In this document: positions 11,401 through 24,306 of the stretch, one piece after another
Layout of the letters: each line of letters begins with the position of its first letter
Numbering within the stretch: the first letter of the stretch is position 1
From: Epiperipatus broadwayi
Taxonomy: Eukaryota; Onychophora; Udeonychophora; Euonychophora; Peripatidae
Assembly (NCBI GenBank): GCA_028023455.1
Contig: JAQFVV010000013.1
Span: forward strand, 1,302,001-1,366,000
DNA length: 64,000 nucleotides
Direction of reading: 5' to 3'
Program-made: the position numbers and the translations under genes
The notes under the pieces: model-generated
Databases searched by the model: none
The model's input: the letters and a program-made list of their open reading frames with translations, nothing else
Told to the model about the DNA's origin: nothing

Positions 11401-13794
11401 TCTCAAACCAGTTTTTGATTTTTGTCTTTATCTATGAAAAGTTAGGATTCAAAGCTGGATTTAATGCACTCATGCTTTCTATAGCTGAAAATAAAAAAAA
11501 ATAAAAATTTGGAGGTTAAAATATATATTCTGGGTTCATTGTTGATATTGAAGAGTTTATAAATTAATAAATTGACATAATTAATGTATTAAGGAAGAAT
11601 GGGTGCAAAGAGAAAGTCCAAGTATACTTTTTAATAATTTGATTGAAATAAGATATAAAGGATAACATTGAAGTTTTTAGCACTTTATGACTTATTATAA
11701 GCAGAATGTTGAAATGATTTTACTTTGAATCTTTTTAGCAAACAATTTATTGAGTAGACTGCTCATCATTATTGTGGAAATAGTTAAAAGTATAGAAATA
11801 ATATCGATAAGGCTTGGACATTAAAGTCATCATCCTGCATAGTGATAAAGTGATGATTTTGCAGCTTGGAAAAAGCATTCCTGGCTTGGAAATATTACAC
11901 CAAGGTTGGTGGTTTAAAAAAAATGATAATACAACTTATGGCTTTCATTATGATATGTTTTAATGAGAGACATTGAGATTGTTAATGAAATAGTTTTAAT
12001 TTTTTAATGAGGGATTTGTCTCAATACTTAAAACAAAATACTAAGAATAAAAAAGATGAAGAATGGTGTATATGTTTTTTCAAAACATTTCTATGACTTA
12101 AAAAGTGTTGTTAAGGCAGTAAGTTCTTGTAAAAGAAAATATCAAATGATAAATCAAATATTATATATATATATATTTAAAACAGATGATTATATTGGAT
12201 AGGTATTTAGAACTAGTTTAAAATCTGTAGGATATATGCAAATCCATTTTGTGAAACTTTCTGATCAGTTGCAACAAAAACATCTAAAAAATTTGTTGCA
12301 TTACATCAGCAGCAATAGTAGTAATAATGATATGTAAATGAGTATGATTATTTTAATTCTATAATAAAAAAGAACGATAAAAAAATTTGATGACTATATA
12401 AATAAATCTTTAATTCACAAATAAGTGCACTTATATGGAAGTAGAGATAAACTTATTATTTCTATAAATTTAATATGGCTTAGCGCTTTCAAGAACTTAA
12501 TGGCATTCTCATATTCATTTCAAACTAGAGTGTCCATTTTTTGGAAAAAAGGAAATATGAGTCTCTACTGTTGATAGCATTCATATTATTGGCTATATAG
12601 CAAGACTCCCTTATCCTTCTTGTTGAGTTATTTCTTTTAATATATTAAATGATTGTGCAGGAGGGGATCAATTGATGTCCTATCACTTTTTAATGCTTAA
12701 GTAATAGAGCTATATTCTAACTTGCCTGAGGCTCTTTTGTATAAGTATTGGTGCTGGAAAAGATGTGTAAACAAGGATGCTCAGAATTCCCTATAATAGA
12801 TTGATTGACATCCAGTTTGGGGGTATTTAATTTTTTAAATGTTGCTAGAGGTAAGTTCAGGTTCAAGACTATATTTAGAGTTTTTAGTAGTCTATTAATT
12901 GAAGGCTGATATGAAAAGCAAGGCTTTAAGTTGAAGAAAAGGTTTTATTAAAGGTTTTTGTTAAAATGGGTATGTATGGGTATGGCAGAAAAAATCATGG
13001 TCTATCCTCAAAAGCGAGGTCAGAATTTAATTTTCTGTAAAATTGTGTTGTTGTTTTTTTAAAAACTATGTTTAAATCCCATTGATGTTAAATCTTTAAT
13101 ATGTAAGTCTATGTTGCCTGGCATGATGCTTCATGCTTACATAGGGCATGGTTCTGGGATATAAAGAAAGGTAGACCAGCCAGTTTGTGAGATCTAGATA
13201 CAGTTGAGTCTGAGTACATAAGCCCATGTTTGATGCACATAAAATAATCCAGATTAGTTGTGTTTCTTTGTATAATCAAATCTAAGTATTTAATATATAG
13301 AAATAATAAGCTTCTCTATAGTTGCTTGTAAGTGTACTTATTAAATTTATTAATTCACAAATATGTATATATATATCACATTCTGGTTCTGTAGTCTGTT
13401 TAATTGACTTCTTGCAATGTGATGTGCCTCAAACCTCTTTTCCAATATAATTCTCCATTGTTTTGCATTTTCAACTATATTCTCTTAATGAAAGCAAATA
13501 ATGGTGAATATTTTTAGAATGACTGAGATATTTTTTATAATATATATATATGTATTTATTTAAAAATATTAAATAAATAAATAATTAAAAAAGTGAAGTT
13601 TCACCTTAAACAATCTTTTTTGTGTAGTTTTTTGTTGTTGTTGTGTGGGTATGTCTTTGTTTAGCTTGAAGTTAATAATGAATTGTTTTCATTGTTTTAA
13701 TTTATAAAAGATTTACAATCTAAAATTAAACAAAATGGAATGAAAACTATTAAATTTAATACTAAGCTGTTTGAATTTTACAAATTCCTCTTCT
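11401..13794. other. AT-rich stretch, nothing recognised
   Basis: No coding frame, known repeat or RNA gene could be supported. There are only short (TA)n runs, for example near 12162-12176. Confidence 0.4.
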
Positions 13795-14100
13795 TGTCAA
13801 AGATGACTTGCTTTATTGATTATGCTAAGGCTATTAATATATGATAAATGTGAATTTGGTTCAGCCCTATATAGCTATTTAAGTTAGATAGCTGAAGTTA
13901 AATGACATTTTCATGTCTGAAAATTTCAGAGTTTCTACTTAAATATTACATATTAAATAAGTGCTGTGTTTTGAGTTGATATTTTGGATCTAAGGTCTGA
14001 ATGTTCTAGCTCCTCATTGAGATGAGCCATAAGCTTGAAACCAATTGGTTTGAGGATGAGAATATTCCAGATAGAGATTTTAAATATTTTTTTTTACTGC
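13795..14100. repeat. Dispersed repeat D, fullest copy
   Basis: The part at about 13795-13945 aligns with 29840-30015; shared landmarks are tggttcag, tagctatttaag or tggctatttaag, and gtctgaaaatttcag. The part from about 13995 on aligns with about 40005-40085, sharing ctgaatgt, ctagc and gaaac landmarks. This is therefore the only place in the window where both halves sit together. No coding frame is present and no element ends were defined. Confidence 0.6.
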
Positions 14101-14325
14101 ACTTATCAATTAAGAGCTTGTTTGAGCTTTTGGTATGCTTTCTATATTACATATTTGTAAATACAAAGTCATAAAAGCAATGTCATGTTATATATGACTT
14201 GCTTTACTGTTTATTAAAGAAACAAAATACTTTTTTTCTTATTCTAAAGTTAGAAGTGGTGTTTTTTTTTTATTTACTCTACTCCAGAGTCATTTAGTGC
14301 AATCTTGAGTAATCAATAAATATTA

Positions 14326-14423
14326 AAAAGTACTAAAGTATTACATGCAAATTATCAGATTAGTTTTTAAATGTAAAAGTACTAAAGTATTACATGCAAA
14401 TTATCAGATTAGTTTTTAAATGT
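14326..14423. repeat. 49-bp tandem duplication
   Basis: 14326-14374 is repeated exactly at 14375-14423, in otherwise anonymous AT-rich DNA. Confidence 0.95.
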
Positions 14424-15810
14424 TCCTTCATCAGTAGTTCTTATTGATGCAATCTAATACTCAAATATTTATCTAGGATTTGGATTCAATATTTTTAATA
14501 TAATATCTAAGTAGAAAAAACAATCTGAGCTTCTGTTTTTAATTTAAAAGCAGAGAAAGAACTATGATGTCTTGTTTGGTATGTAAAGCTAGAATAATAT
14601 TTGAGCAAAACAAAGGATTTCCATTTATATATATGAAATAGAGTGGAAATAGATATCTTCCATGAGTTATGAGAATAAATGTGTAAACTGACTCTTTTTG
14701 TCAGAAAACCTCTAAGAACAAAGTGGTCCATTTATTATTAGAATCTTAGATTTTATTAAAGCTGTTTTTGTTTTGATAACAACTGGGATTAATGTTGAAA
14801 TTTAAACTCAAATCAGATATACATGCAACATTATTAATTTGAACTCCAGTTAGGTAAACAGAACAAAAATGAGTTAGAATCTCATTTTAACAACATTTAT
14901 GATTCATCAATCATATTATTAAATCCATATGTAATGTTACACTTCTCTATTCTAAATTCTGTTTTATAGTCTTGGTCATGTCATACTCCTGAGCATTCTC
15001 TACTTAATTCACCTCTTAAGTCACCTCATATGCAGTAGCAGGTTGTTCTTTTTTCATTTAATAAGGAAGTTTAAAAACACAATAATGTTTTAAGTTCAAG
15101 AAAAGTTGTATAAAACTGAACTAAACCAGTAACCATATATATCTTACAATAAGTAATTCTGGAATGGAGTAAAAACATTTTTTTCTAGAAGCATATATTA
15201 GAAGTAAGCAGAGATAGTCAAGTGATGTCATTTATTTATAACAATGCTTTTTATTGTGTTTTTTGTTTTATTATCTTCTGTTCAATCTGCATCAGAATGT
15301 AATGTTCTCATGTCTTTAAAATTATTTTGAAAAAAAAAGTACACTTTTTGATCTAGTGTTTCTTTAATACAGCATGATCTTTTTATTCTATTTATGTCTT
15401 TTTTTGCAATATATTCCTGCTTCTCATCAAACTTGTTGAAATATACAATAAATTTTGCCTGCTGCTTTCTTAAAGGATAATTTTTTTCACTCCATTTTAA
15501 ACTTATTTACTTGAAAATCTCTTGAGTTTTGTGAAATTTATGTTGCAGTTCTCAGTAAGTGATTCACCATATTAATTCTGAATACTTAAATATGACCCTA
15601 TCTTTTTTTACTATGTCAGTAAGTAACTATAAGTTTCTTTCACTCTACTTTTCATTCTCTGATTCAAGAGTTATTACTTCCTCCAATTTGGTAATATTCT
15701 TTTTGGTTAAATTATAGATAGTAATTAATTAGTTGTTGTTAATGAAAGTATAGTCATTTCAAATGATCATATTAAATATATTTGTCTGAAAGTTTATTAA
15801 TTTTATGTGT
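14424..15810. other. AT-rich stretch, nothing recognised
   Basis: Only short frames such as 74 codons on the minus strand at 14507-14731, which look accidental. No repeats were identified. Confidence 0.4.
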
Positions 15811-15946
15811 AATATTATATTGGACTATTTCTATCAAGTACTTTTACTCATCAAACATTTTTAGAAAAATTCAAATTTTATTTAAATTTTTTAAATGCAT
15901 TCACTTGCTAGTAATAGCACACAGGTTTACATTTAACACAATGTTT

Positions 15947-16209
15947 TAATATATAGGGTATATGATCACAGACTTTCATATGACCTACCACTCTCCACAC
16001 TATTTCATAACACTGATACACTTGAACACATATATGTTGAAAAGATAAGTAATCACCAATATACGTATCTCATGCTAAACCAGCAATCATCAGTTGATCC
16101 ATATTACCATCTCTACACATATACAGTATGCTATAAGTGTTCAGATATATATTAAGATAGTCAATTCTCATACTTTAATGGACAGGCTTCAATCTACTCC
16201 ATACTCCAA
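15947..16209 (+). repeat. Left arm of long inverted repeat, repeat family S
   Basis: About 260 bp, reverse complementary to 16371-16628, separated by a spacer of about 160 bp. Landmarks are gaaaagataagtaatcacca, catgctaaaccagcaatcat and ctttaatggacaggcttcaa. A third copy in the same orientation as this arm lies inside the hAT element at about 43597-43868. Confidence 0.85.
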
Positions 16210-16370
16210 AATGTCTGCCCATCCCTTGTATATGTATTAAATGGATTATGTTCTGTACATGAGGGGTCAGATTGATCTTAGATCAACATGGGTGTGACAA
16301 GAATCTTAGCCTCAGGGTGGTCTTTGAGCAATCTATTTTTAGATTTTCAGTTGGATGAATGGTTGAAGAG

Positions 16371-16628
16371 TTGGAGTGTGGAGTATATTGAAGCCTGTCC
16401 ATTAAAGTATGAGGATTGACTATCTTAATATACATCTGAGCACTTATAGCATATATGTGTAGAGATGGTAATCTGGACCAACTGATGATTACTGGTTTAG
16501 CATGAAATACATATATTGGTGATTATTTATCTTTTCAACATATATGTGTTCAAGTGTATCAGTGATATGAGATAGTGTGGAGAGTGGTGGGTCTTATGAA
16601 AGTCTGTTCTCATATACCTTATATATTA
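16371..16628 (-). repeat. Right arm of long inverted repeat, repeat family S
   Basis: Reverse-complement partner of 15947-16209, with matches running the full length including tgaagcctgtccattaaag and tgatgattactggtttagc. The two arms could form a hairpin or be two opposite insertions of one dispersed repeat. Confidence 0.85.
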
Positions 16629-18886
16629 CATATATAGGCATAGGTATATAATAAGCTTGTATGTTTCAGTTATCACAATGTTTTAAGTGGTATTATTTTC
16701 ATCTTTTTTTTTTAAATTATTACTGCCCTGGCAAGTAATAATACTGACATGAGTATAAAACCTGGGATCTTCAGATTCTTGAATAGTGAATTTAATGTAA
16801 TCCTCTAATAAACTAGGATGTTCTGTAAAAGAAACAATACCATTTGAATTATATACTAAATTATGAATTCAACATATTTGAAAAGTTTAAATAAAGTTTT
16901 AATCTTTTAAAAAATATTAAATTAAAAATAGGTGATGGTAATAGTCTAACATTACTACAAATCTTTTATTGAATTTTAAATTATTTGCTAGGAGCATGAT
17001 ACCTTCAGGAATATCTTTTTTTTTAAAAACACACAACTTTATTTTAGTAATGCAATTAAAATTTTACAAAAAAAAAAAGTTATATTTATGATTTTCCATT
17101 ATAAAACCACTAACTAATTTTAAATCTGATAAACAGAACTAATATTTCATTTGTAATCAAAGACATATTATAATACCTATCTTTAGTAATAGATTAGGAA
17201 TAGATGTCATTAGATTTTATTGATAATTTGTTTCGATGCTGTGAAATGGCACAATTTAAAAATAATTTAAATTTTACTTGAGTTGTTTCATTTTGATTAT
17301 TAAATTTTCAATGGCACATTCCAGAGTCCATAAAGTATCATTATCATCATCTTCAATTATTGTTTGTTTACTGCACAATGAAGGTTTTTTCAAATTATAA
17401 CAACAATTTTTTTTATTTTATCCATCCATTTCTTGGGATCTAATTCAAAATTGCAGTTGTCCATCTTTATTTGTCAGCCAATCTCAATTTTATTCTCTTA
17501 ATTTTTTTATAGGATGTCAATGACATCTACTTGCCTTCTCTTCCAACTATTTCAATTTTGATCCCTACCTGTTGTTTCTATAATATTCTGAAAATTTTGT
17601 ATTGCTCTTCTTTTTGTATTGTTCTTCCATTAAATATTCAAGTCTCAGATTTTTAAGTAAGAACCCATCTTCAGATATAATGATTTTAACCAAATTTTTA
17701 GGACATTGCCTTACTTTGGAATTTTTTCATTACTATCATTCAGTGTAAAAATATTAATAATCATACATGTATTCATCTTAAATTCTCTGCTTTAAAGTAA
17801 GTTAGAATAACTAATCTAATTCCAAGGGATTTAAACTTTTTAATTCAATATAAATAATAAGTACAACACAGAACATGTATACTAAGAAAAGCTTGATTAA
17901 TATTTTAAAATAAATATGCTAAATATATCAAAATAGTATGCTGAATATTCTTTTGACTAATTAGTAGTCATAATCATAGCTATTATTATCCAAGAGAATT
18001 CTGAGATTTAGTGAAAAATGGTGATATACATAAAATTTGATTATAAGAATAAATGAATTTATGTGATAATGCCTTATCATTATCATTAATGAACTATCAT
18101 TGCTTGCCAACTTCTTAACATACTCATTCTAGCATTTAAAATTCAGGGCACAGTATAAAATTATGACTCTTTTACATGAGTATGAGATGATAATAATGGT
18201 GGTGATGTCCTGTTTGATTTCATATCATGGCGGAGTTTCAAAAGCTAAAAGTCCATGAATGCCCAGCCTAGCTATGTTACTTCTAATATTTTTACATCAT
18301 TTGACTTTTCTGAATAACAAATCATTTCATTATTATTATAATAGCAATAAGAAGCAAATGAATAATTTGGGTTATGTTACTAAATCAGCTTTGTAAAAAA
18401 ATGAAAGAGAACAAGTCACACATAACAATAAGATAATATTAGCAGAAATAGAAATATGTTCCACAATTATATGAATTGCATTACTTTGTAATTTTTCAGA
18501 TACCTGACTTTTTGAAAGGAAAAAATTGGATCATATTATTAAATCACTTTTTCAAAAAACATTACATTGCTAAATTAACATCAATGGGACTGCCATGTTT
18601 AGTGCAAATGGTGGAGTAACAGATCAAGAATCAAGAACTTCTAAGATGAGGCTCAACTTTCACACCTCATCCTAGTAATCATATGACTTCCTGAGCAACT
18701 AATTATTCGATTATTATAATGAGGGTTCGAATTTCCTTAATTTTCAACTATTATTCCAACATATTAGCTATATTTGCACCTTATAATGAATTTTAAATAT
18801 ATATAGAAACTAGCTAGTTAAATTGGCAAGTATGATATGTGCGAATTAAACATATGCTATCTAGATGTTTTTTTATTTTTTATATG

Positions 18887-18936
18887 TCAATAAAATTCAT
18901 TAACAAACATTTCAATAAAATTCATTAACAAACATT
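18887..18936. repeat. 25-bp tandem duplication
   Basis: 18887-18911 is repeated exactly at 18912-18936. Confidence 0.9.
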
Positions 18937-19708
18937 TTTGTTTATCCACTTAATATGAAATTAGAATACAGTATTATTTTGTGTGTGTGTGTATTGGCAT
19001 TTAATTCACTTTATTTAATAAATGCAAACGTAGAAACTCGTAAAAAATGTAAGATTTATGAAGTTCTTTGAATCTTTTAATACAACAATTGTACTGGCAA
19101 GATCTATATTTAGAAAATATTTTTCTGTTTCTGACATTTGTTTCACAAGTATCCTATGTTAAAATGTATTTAAAAATTTTGCATATTTACTAATTTGTAT
19201 TTAAACTTTTGTTTTGTCTAATAAGGATTAGATATATATTTTTACTTTTTTAATATAAAAATATGTGTGCGTTGTATAGGTGTGCATGTATAAGAAAAGG
19301 TAAAAACAGTCTAAATAACTATTGAAAGGCAAAGTCTCTTCAACAAATTTTCATTAAAGAAACATGAAAGAGAAGAAATATTTCACTTCACTATCAAGGC
19401 TATTAATATTTAATAAACAATCAGTCAACACTAAAAGAGCTGCTACATAATCAGAATTATTTTTTTAGTACATTTAATGCCTTTATGAATTATTTTTTTC
19501 GCCTTTATTGTTCTTATTCATATCAAAATGTAGATAACACTCTGCATCTTTTAAATTGATAATTAAAAGTATAATATATTGAAAATAATCATGGTTTGTT
19601 TGTAGAATATTAAAATTCCTATCCAATAAAATCTTACTTAAAGTATGAAACTGGCATTTTTAATAGTAAGTCATTTTTTAAAATTAAAATGAGTTTATTT
19701 TAATATAT

Positions 19709-19738
19709 CCCCCCCCACACACACACACGCACACACAA
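19709..19738. repeat. C-run and CA microsatellite
   Basis: A run of C bases followed by alternating CA with one interrupting G. Confidence 0.9.
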
Positions 19739-21006
19739 TTTGTTTTATTTTCTTTATATATAATATTTTGTGCTCATTTGTGATTGTTTAATTATTAGTT
19801 ATGCCTGCAATTTTCGATACCCCTATGATTAACGCCCCATTTTAAATTGTTTGTAAATTCTTATGAATATTTTACAGTATTTTAAAATATCTTTTAAATA
19901 TTCATATTTTAAAAGTAAATCTTTTAATAGAATATTGAAATTTTTAAATTAAAATTTTAAATATTATATTTAAAAATTTATTTATATGGTTGACTTGAAT
20001 TATTTAAAATTTTAGAGATAAAAAAATAATAAATATATGGCTTGAAAAGAAAATGTTATATAAATTTACATTTACACAAAGCACTCTTTTAAACTTTCAT
20101 TAATTACAAAAGGAATATTTAATAATGGTTATATAATTTTTAAAATGAATGTAAATTGAATTTTTAAATTTTTTTTTGCAAAATTATTTTATTACTTAAT
20201 AAAATAAAAATAATTAAATAATTAGTAGCTTGGAAAGTCGTGATGTTAGAGCATCAAGAATGAAAACTGTGTTTCAGAAGCTTTTAGCACTCTAGTTCCC
20301 TTCTCATACTTGTCTTTTTTTTTCATTGTGATCATTTACACTGATTTTCCCTTTCCAATTTAATGCACTGATAGAGGATGGATTGAAGAGTCATTGTGAA
20401 GCAATTTCAACTGATGAAAACAAAAAAGTTTTGTTCAGTTTATCACTTTAGTGCTTAAACATCACATGAACTTTTGAGCAACAAACCATATGGTTAATTT
20501 ATTAATATCATATTTGCTGTTTTAATTAAGATTATAAAATAATTATGCTTCTAAGAACAGTTTTTTCATATTATTTCAGGGCCATCTATTGTAAAGTTGT
20601 GTAATCAATGTTCACTAAATGGTAGTTCTGTATTATCCACATTTATTTTCATCAATGAAGTCATGTAATTCAAAACTAGAATTAATATGCTTGCACATGG
20701 CAGTTACTTTTTACTCCTTCATGTTATTCAAGTTTTAATAATTTGAAATGCAAAAAAACTTTTAAGATTTGAACTCTAACTATGGCTTGAAGGTCTGCAA
20801 TAATATCATTTTACTTGCATTTATATATTCAAATATTTCCATTATCTAACTGAATTGTTCAACTTTTTTTAAATTCTAACTTTATATCATTATAAATACA
20901 ATCAACTCTCACTAATCACATATAAGTAGTATGAAACACAATATTTCAAGTGATTTTATTCTTCTCTGAAAATCTTTTTCTGGACTAACCAATGACATCT
21001 ACCATG

Positions 21007-21090
21007 TTAATTTTAAGGTAATAGTATGAATACTGAATCCTACCATCTGATGACGCTCTTTTTCACCCAATTCACATCAATATACCAATT
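21007..21090 (+). repeat. Left member of an inverted pair around LINE-B
   Basis: About 84 bp that aligns, as reverse complement, with 29190-29276 at roughly 80% by eye. Shared landmarks are ggtaatagtatgaa, cctaccatctg, gctctttttcac and cacatcaatatacca. LINE-B and the T-rich array lie between the two. Confidence 0.8.
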
Positions 21091-21109
21091 CACGGACTGT
21101 CTGTTTGTT

Positions 21110-21640
21110 TACATAATATTACGGTAAAGGATTTTTTTTTTCAACTGGTTTTTATTATTTTTTCATCAGTGATGGTAAACCACCAAAGTTTTTTTTTATT
21201 ACATAATATTATGGTAAAAAAAAAATTTTTTCAACCGGTTTTTAATTTTTTTTTGTTGACAATGGTAAACTATCAAAGTTTTTTTATTATTCCACCAGGG
21301 TTTTTTTTTGTTTTTAATAAACAAATGCTTTGTTTTTAGATTGTCTAGGGGTGTTGGTTTGTTTGTAAATTAACAACTAACTGTCCGTAGGCTTCTTTAC
21401 CTAATATTACTTACGGCAAACCAATTTTTTTTTTCTCACAGTTTTTTTTTTTGGTTCATTCTTTTTAAGAAACAAACACTTTGTTTTTTGATGATGTAGG
21501 GGTGTTGGTTTGCTTTGAAATTATCGATTAATGCTCCATTGATTTGTTTACACAAAAATATAATAACACTTTGTTGTTTTTAGATGGTGGAGGTGGGGGG
21601 GGTTGTTATTTGCTTTTAACTTATCTTCTTTTTTTTGGTT
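21110..21640. repeat. Degenerate T-rich tandem array upstream of LINE-B
   Basis: Imperfect repeated phrases include acataatatta(c/t)ggtaaa, gatggtaaaccaccaaagtt or atggtaaactatcaaagttt, and (a)acactttgttttttgatg followed by aggggtgttggtttg. Units are irregular in spacing (about 90-150 bp). Similar sequence reappears on the other side of LINE-B at 28060-28380, so the LINE may have inserted into this array. Confidence 0.6.
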
Positions 21641-21922
21641 GATGTTTTGATTTGCTGAAAGATTTCAACAATTCGGTACTTTTGAATAAACCAATCTCTA
21701 GCGGCTCAACGGATCAGTCGTTGCTCAAATCATATCACCTTTGAATCAATAAAATATTCACTTTTAATCTGGGATTTCGCCTCAAAATGATTTTAAACAG
21801 ACTGTAAGTACTAATTTTATTAATTTGCACTTTTACATTTGTTTTTAAAAAATTTACGTTCACATTAAGCTTGATTTAGATCCCACCTTGATTGAGTTGA
21901 ATAACGTCATCTCCTAACGTTC

Positions 21923-24306
21923 ATGGCTGGCCTACAAGGCTCCAAGCTTTCAACAACTAACATGGAAGAGGGGGGTGAATTACTTCAAAAATCTATAGTG
22001 GATAGTCAGGGGGAAAAAATTTATAAACATTTAAATTTCCCAATAACAAAACAAAACAAATCAGATAATTTATCAAAAGCAAAATGCTGTCTAAAATAAA
22101 CACCAGCGCATTGAACGATAAAAAGTTAAAACTTGGCAAATAAACATGAAGGGAAAACGACAAGGATAAGTTTCTTCATACCAAAGAGAAAACACTTAAA
22201 ACAGAAGGAAACCCTTTACAAGACCCTTCTGATGGAGAATTAACTCCTCACCACATTGTTAAATCAACTTTAAATGAAAAACAAAAAAATTTTTTAGCCA
22301 AACATAAAATCTGCAGTGGCGAAAATACGCAAAAAGCAACTCAAATTAGAACAACGCGATCAGTTAACATCAATCATGTGAATGTTATAGAATACAATAC
22401 CATGAAGAGTTCTATCAAGCAAATTAATCTTTCCATGAACAAGAGAAAAAATTATGAATCCAGTTTCACATCAACGCTTGTGCCTGAAAACAAAACAAAA
22501 AACCCAGATCACACTAGTAGTGAAGAGTTTACAGACATCAGCTTTTCCTCTGAAATAAAGAAAAACATTGGATATTTCAAACATCAAGACGATAATCACA
22601 ATTCCAATAAAACAACAAATGAACAATTTAAGCAATCACAAAGATATATAACTAAACCAGATTATACACAAAAAGATAATATAACAGCCAACACTTATGC
22701 AAACATTGTAAAATCCAACAATAATGACAAATCAGTAACAGGAAACATAAAACACAATTCAAATAATCTGCAAGACAATAATGAAGCCACACAACAATTG
22801 ATTGAGTTGATGGGGGAGTTGGATGAGGCATCAGACGCAGGAATGTTTATACATGAGCCATCAAACAGTTCTCATGACCAACTCAATAATCATCAGCTTT
22901 ATACTGAAACAGTTACCAAATTCAATGAAGCCATGCCACAAGGATTACTAAAATCTTTTGCTATCTTCAATGATGAAGCTTCACTCATTCTGTCCACTAC
23001 AGACCACTTACTAAGATTATTCCCTTTTCCAGCCAGTAAACTCTTCGACCTGCTAAAAGCCCAAGATCTCTGGAAAGTTATTCAAAGGGTATCATATCAC
23101 CCCAACCCTCGTTATCTAATCCTCCAATTTACAAACATCATGGCAAAACAAGCTTTTAAAAATAAATATATGATACTTGATAACAGATACCTAATTACCA
23201 TCAATCCAAACATAGTCTGTGACACTTCAATAAGTGGCAGGGTAAAAAATTATGGTCTGGGATTCAATATTTCTGACTTACAAAACCTTCTAATGCCTTA
23301 TAGGCAAATCACTTCTTTTAAATATCTTAGGGTCCCTGGAATACAAGAAGATGTTCCACAAAACATAGCACTCTTTCGAATTACATTAAAAAAAGGAATA
23401 GTGCCATTAGATATCCCCCCCCCCACAATCCGTATTGGAAGAGTGCCTCTTTTCATCTCATTCTGGGGAGTAGAATCGCAATGTTTCGAATGCAGGAAGA
23501 TGGGACACCTGCTGCACAACTGCCCATCCAGACACTGCACCTCTTGCAGTACCTTTATGGGTCGGTCACATTGGTGTGGTTCAAAAGAAGAGCATATACA
23601 AGAACAGCAAAACATGCAACAAACAAAACCCGAAATAGAACACAATCGAGATATAAATTTAGAGCATGAGACTTCTATCAAGCTGAAAACATATAATCAT
23701 TCAACAAATGATTCTCATCAAAACAACATAAAAGATCAAAACCAATGCCAAGAAACTAACCCACTGGGATGCCACCAAACACGTCAAAACAAGACAAGCA
23801 AAACTTACTTCTCTTCAACAGACACTTGTTCTGACTTTGAGCAAGAAGAAATGGATGCTGAAACTAGGCAAGAAGAAACTGCAGGACTCACAGAGTCTGG
23901 GCCTGATCATGTCCCTAAACCCTTCACCACACCATGCAAAAGGAAAAAGTGCCAGAACATAAACACACAATCCACCACCTTTGTTCACAACAATAACAAT
24001 AGCGGAAATATCGATTCAAATGAGACCACCTCAACCTCTGATGACATACAGTGCAATGCCAGTCCCAACTATAAAAAATGGAAAAATGAATCCCTAAAAT
24101 CAGATAATGACAATACATCAAACTCATATCATACCCAACCTGAAGCTAATACCTCTGGGAAAATAGCCCCCCAAGATTTAACATTATGGAGCCCATCAAC
24201 TGATCCTGAAGTATGCCTAATGCAAAAAGACAACCAGCTCACTGCAAGTATTCTAGCTAATGAACAAGAAACCAAGCAACCTACTTCAAAATGTCATTCA
24301 CAATAA
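21923..24306 (+). pseudogene. LINE-B ORF1: zinc-knuckle nucleic-acid-binding protein
   Basis: Would bind element RNA. A frame from about 22150 to 24306 is open; its longest part, 22378-24306, has 642 codons counted from a GTG, with the first in-frame ATG at 22399. The likely true start is upstream: ATG 21923 gives MAGLQGSKLS and runs about 55 codons before a frameshift, and a second piece starts with ATG at 22083. Two frameshifts therefore seem to separate the N-terminus from the main frame. The first 170 residues of the 642-residue part are Asn/Lys/Gln-rich. Residues about 180-368 form the conserved domain (LILSTTD, YHPNPRYLILQFTN). Residues 369-382 are C-FE-C-RKMG-H-LLHN-C, an intact CX2CX4HX4C knuckle, followed by a Cys/His cluster (CTSC...HWC). 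A run of ten C bases lies at 23415-23424. The protein ends 13 bases after the ORF2 ATG. Confidence 0.85.

Larger units (their letters stand above)
15811..16956. mobile_element. Possible 1.1-kb inverted-repeat element holding a long palindrome
   Basis: The left end carries tggactatttctatca (about 15821). The right end carries tgatggtaatagtcta (about 16933), which is the reverse complement with about three mismatches in 16. The same terminal sequence bounds the clearer MITE at 47054-47223. Inside are two inverted arms (15947-16628). No coding frame was seen. Calling it one element is an inference from the shared ends. Confidence 0.35.
16957..21006. other. AT-rich stretch with minor simple repeats
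   Basis: No gene was supported. It contains a 25-bp tandem duplication (18887-18936), a GT run near 18980, and a C/CA-rich microsatellite at about 19709-19738. Confidence 0.45.

Noticed and set aside
23415-23424. Ten-C run in LINE-B ORF1 as a programmed frameshift site
   Set aside because: The frame continues open on both sides without a shift, so no slippage is needed.
23298-23681. 127-codon minus-strand frame
   Set aside because: Antisense shadow of LINE-B ORF1 over its Cys-rich knuckle region.
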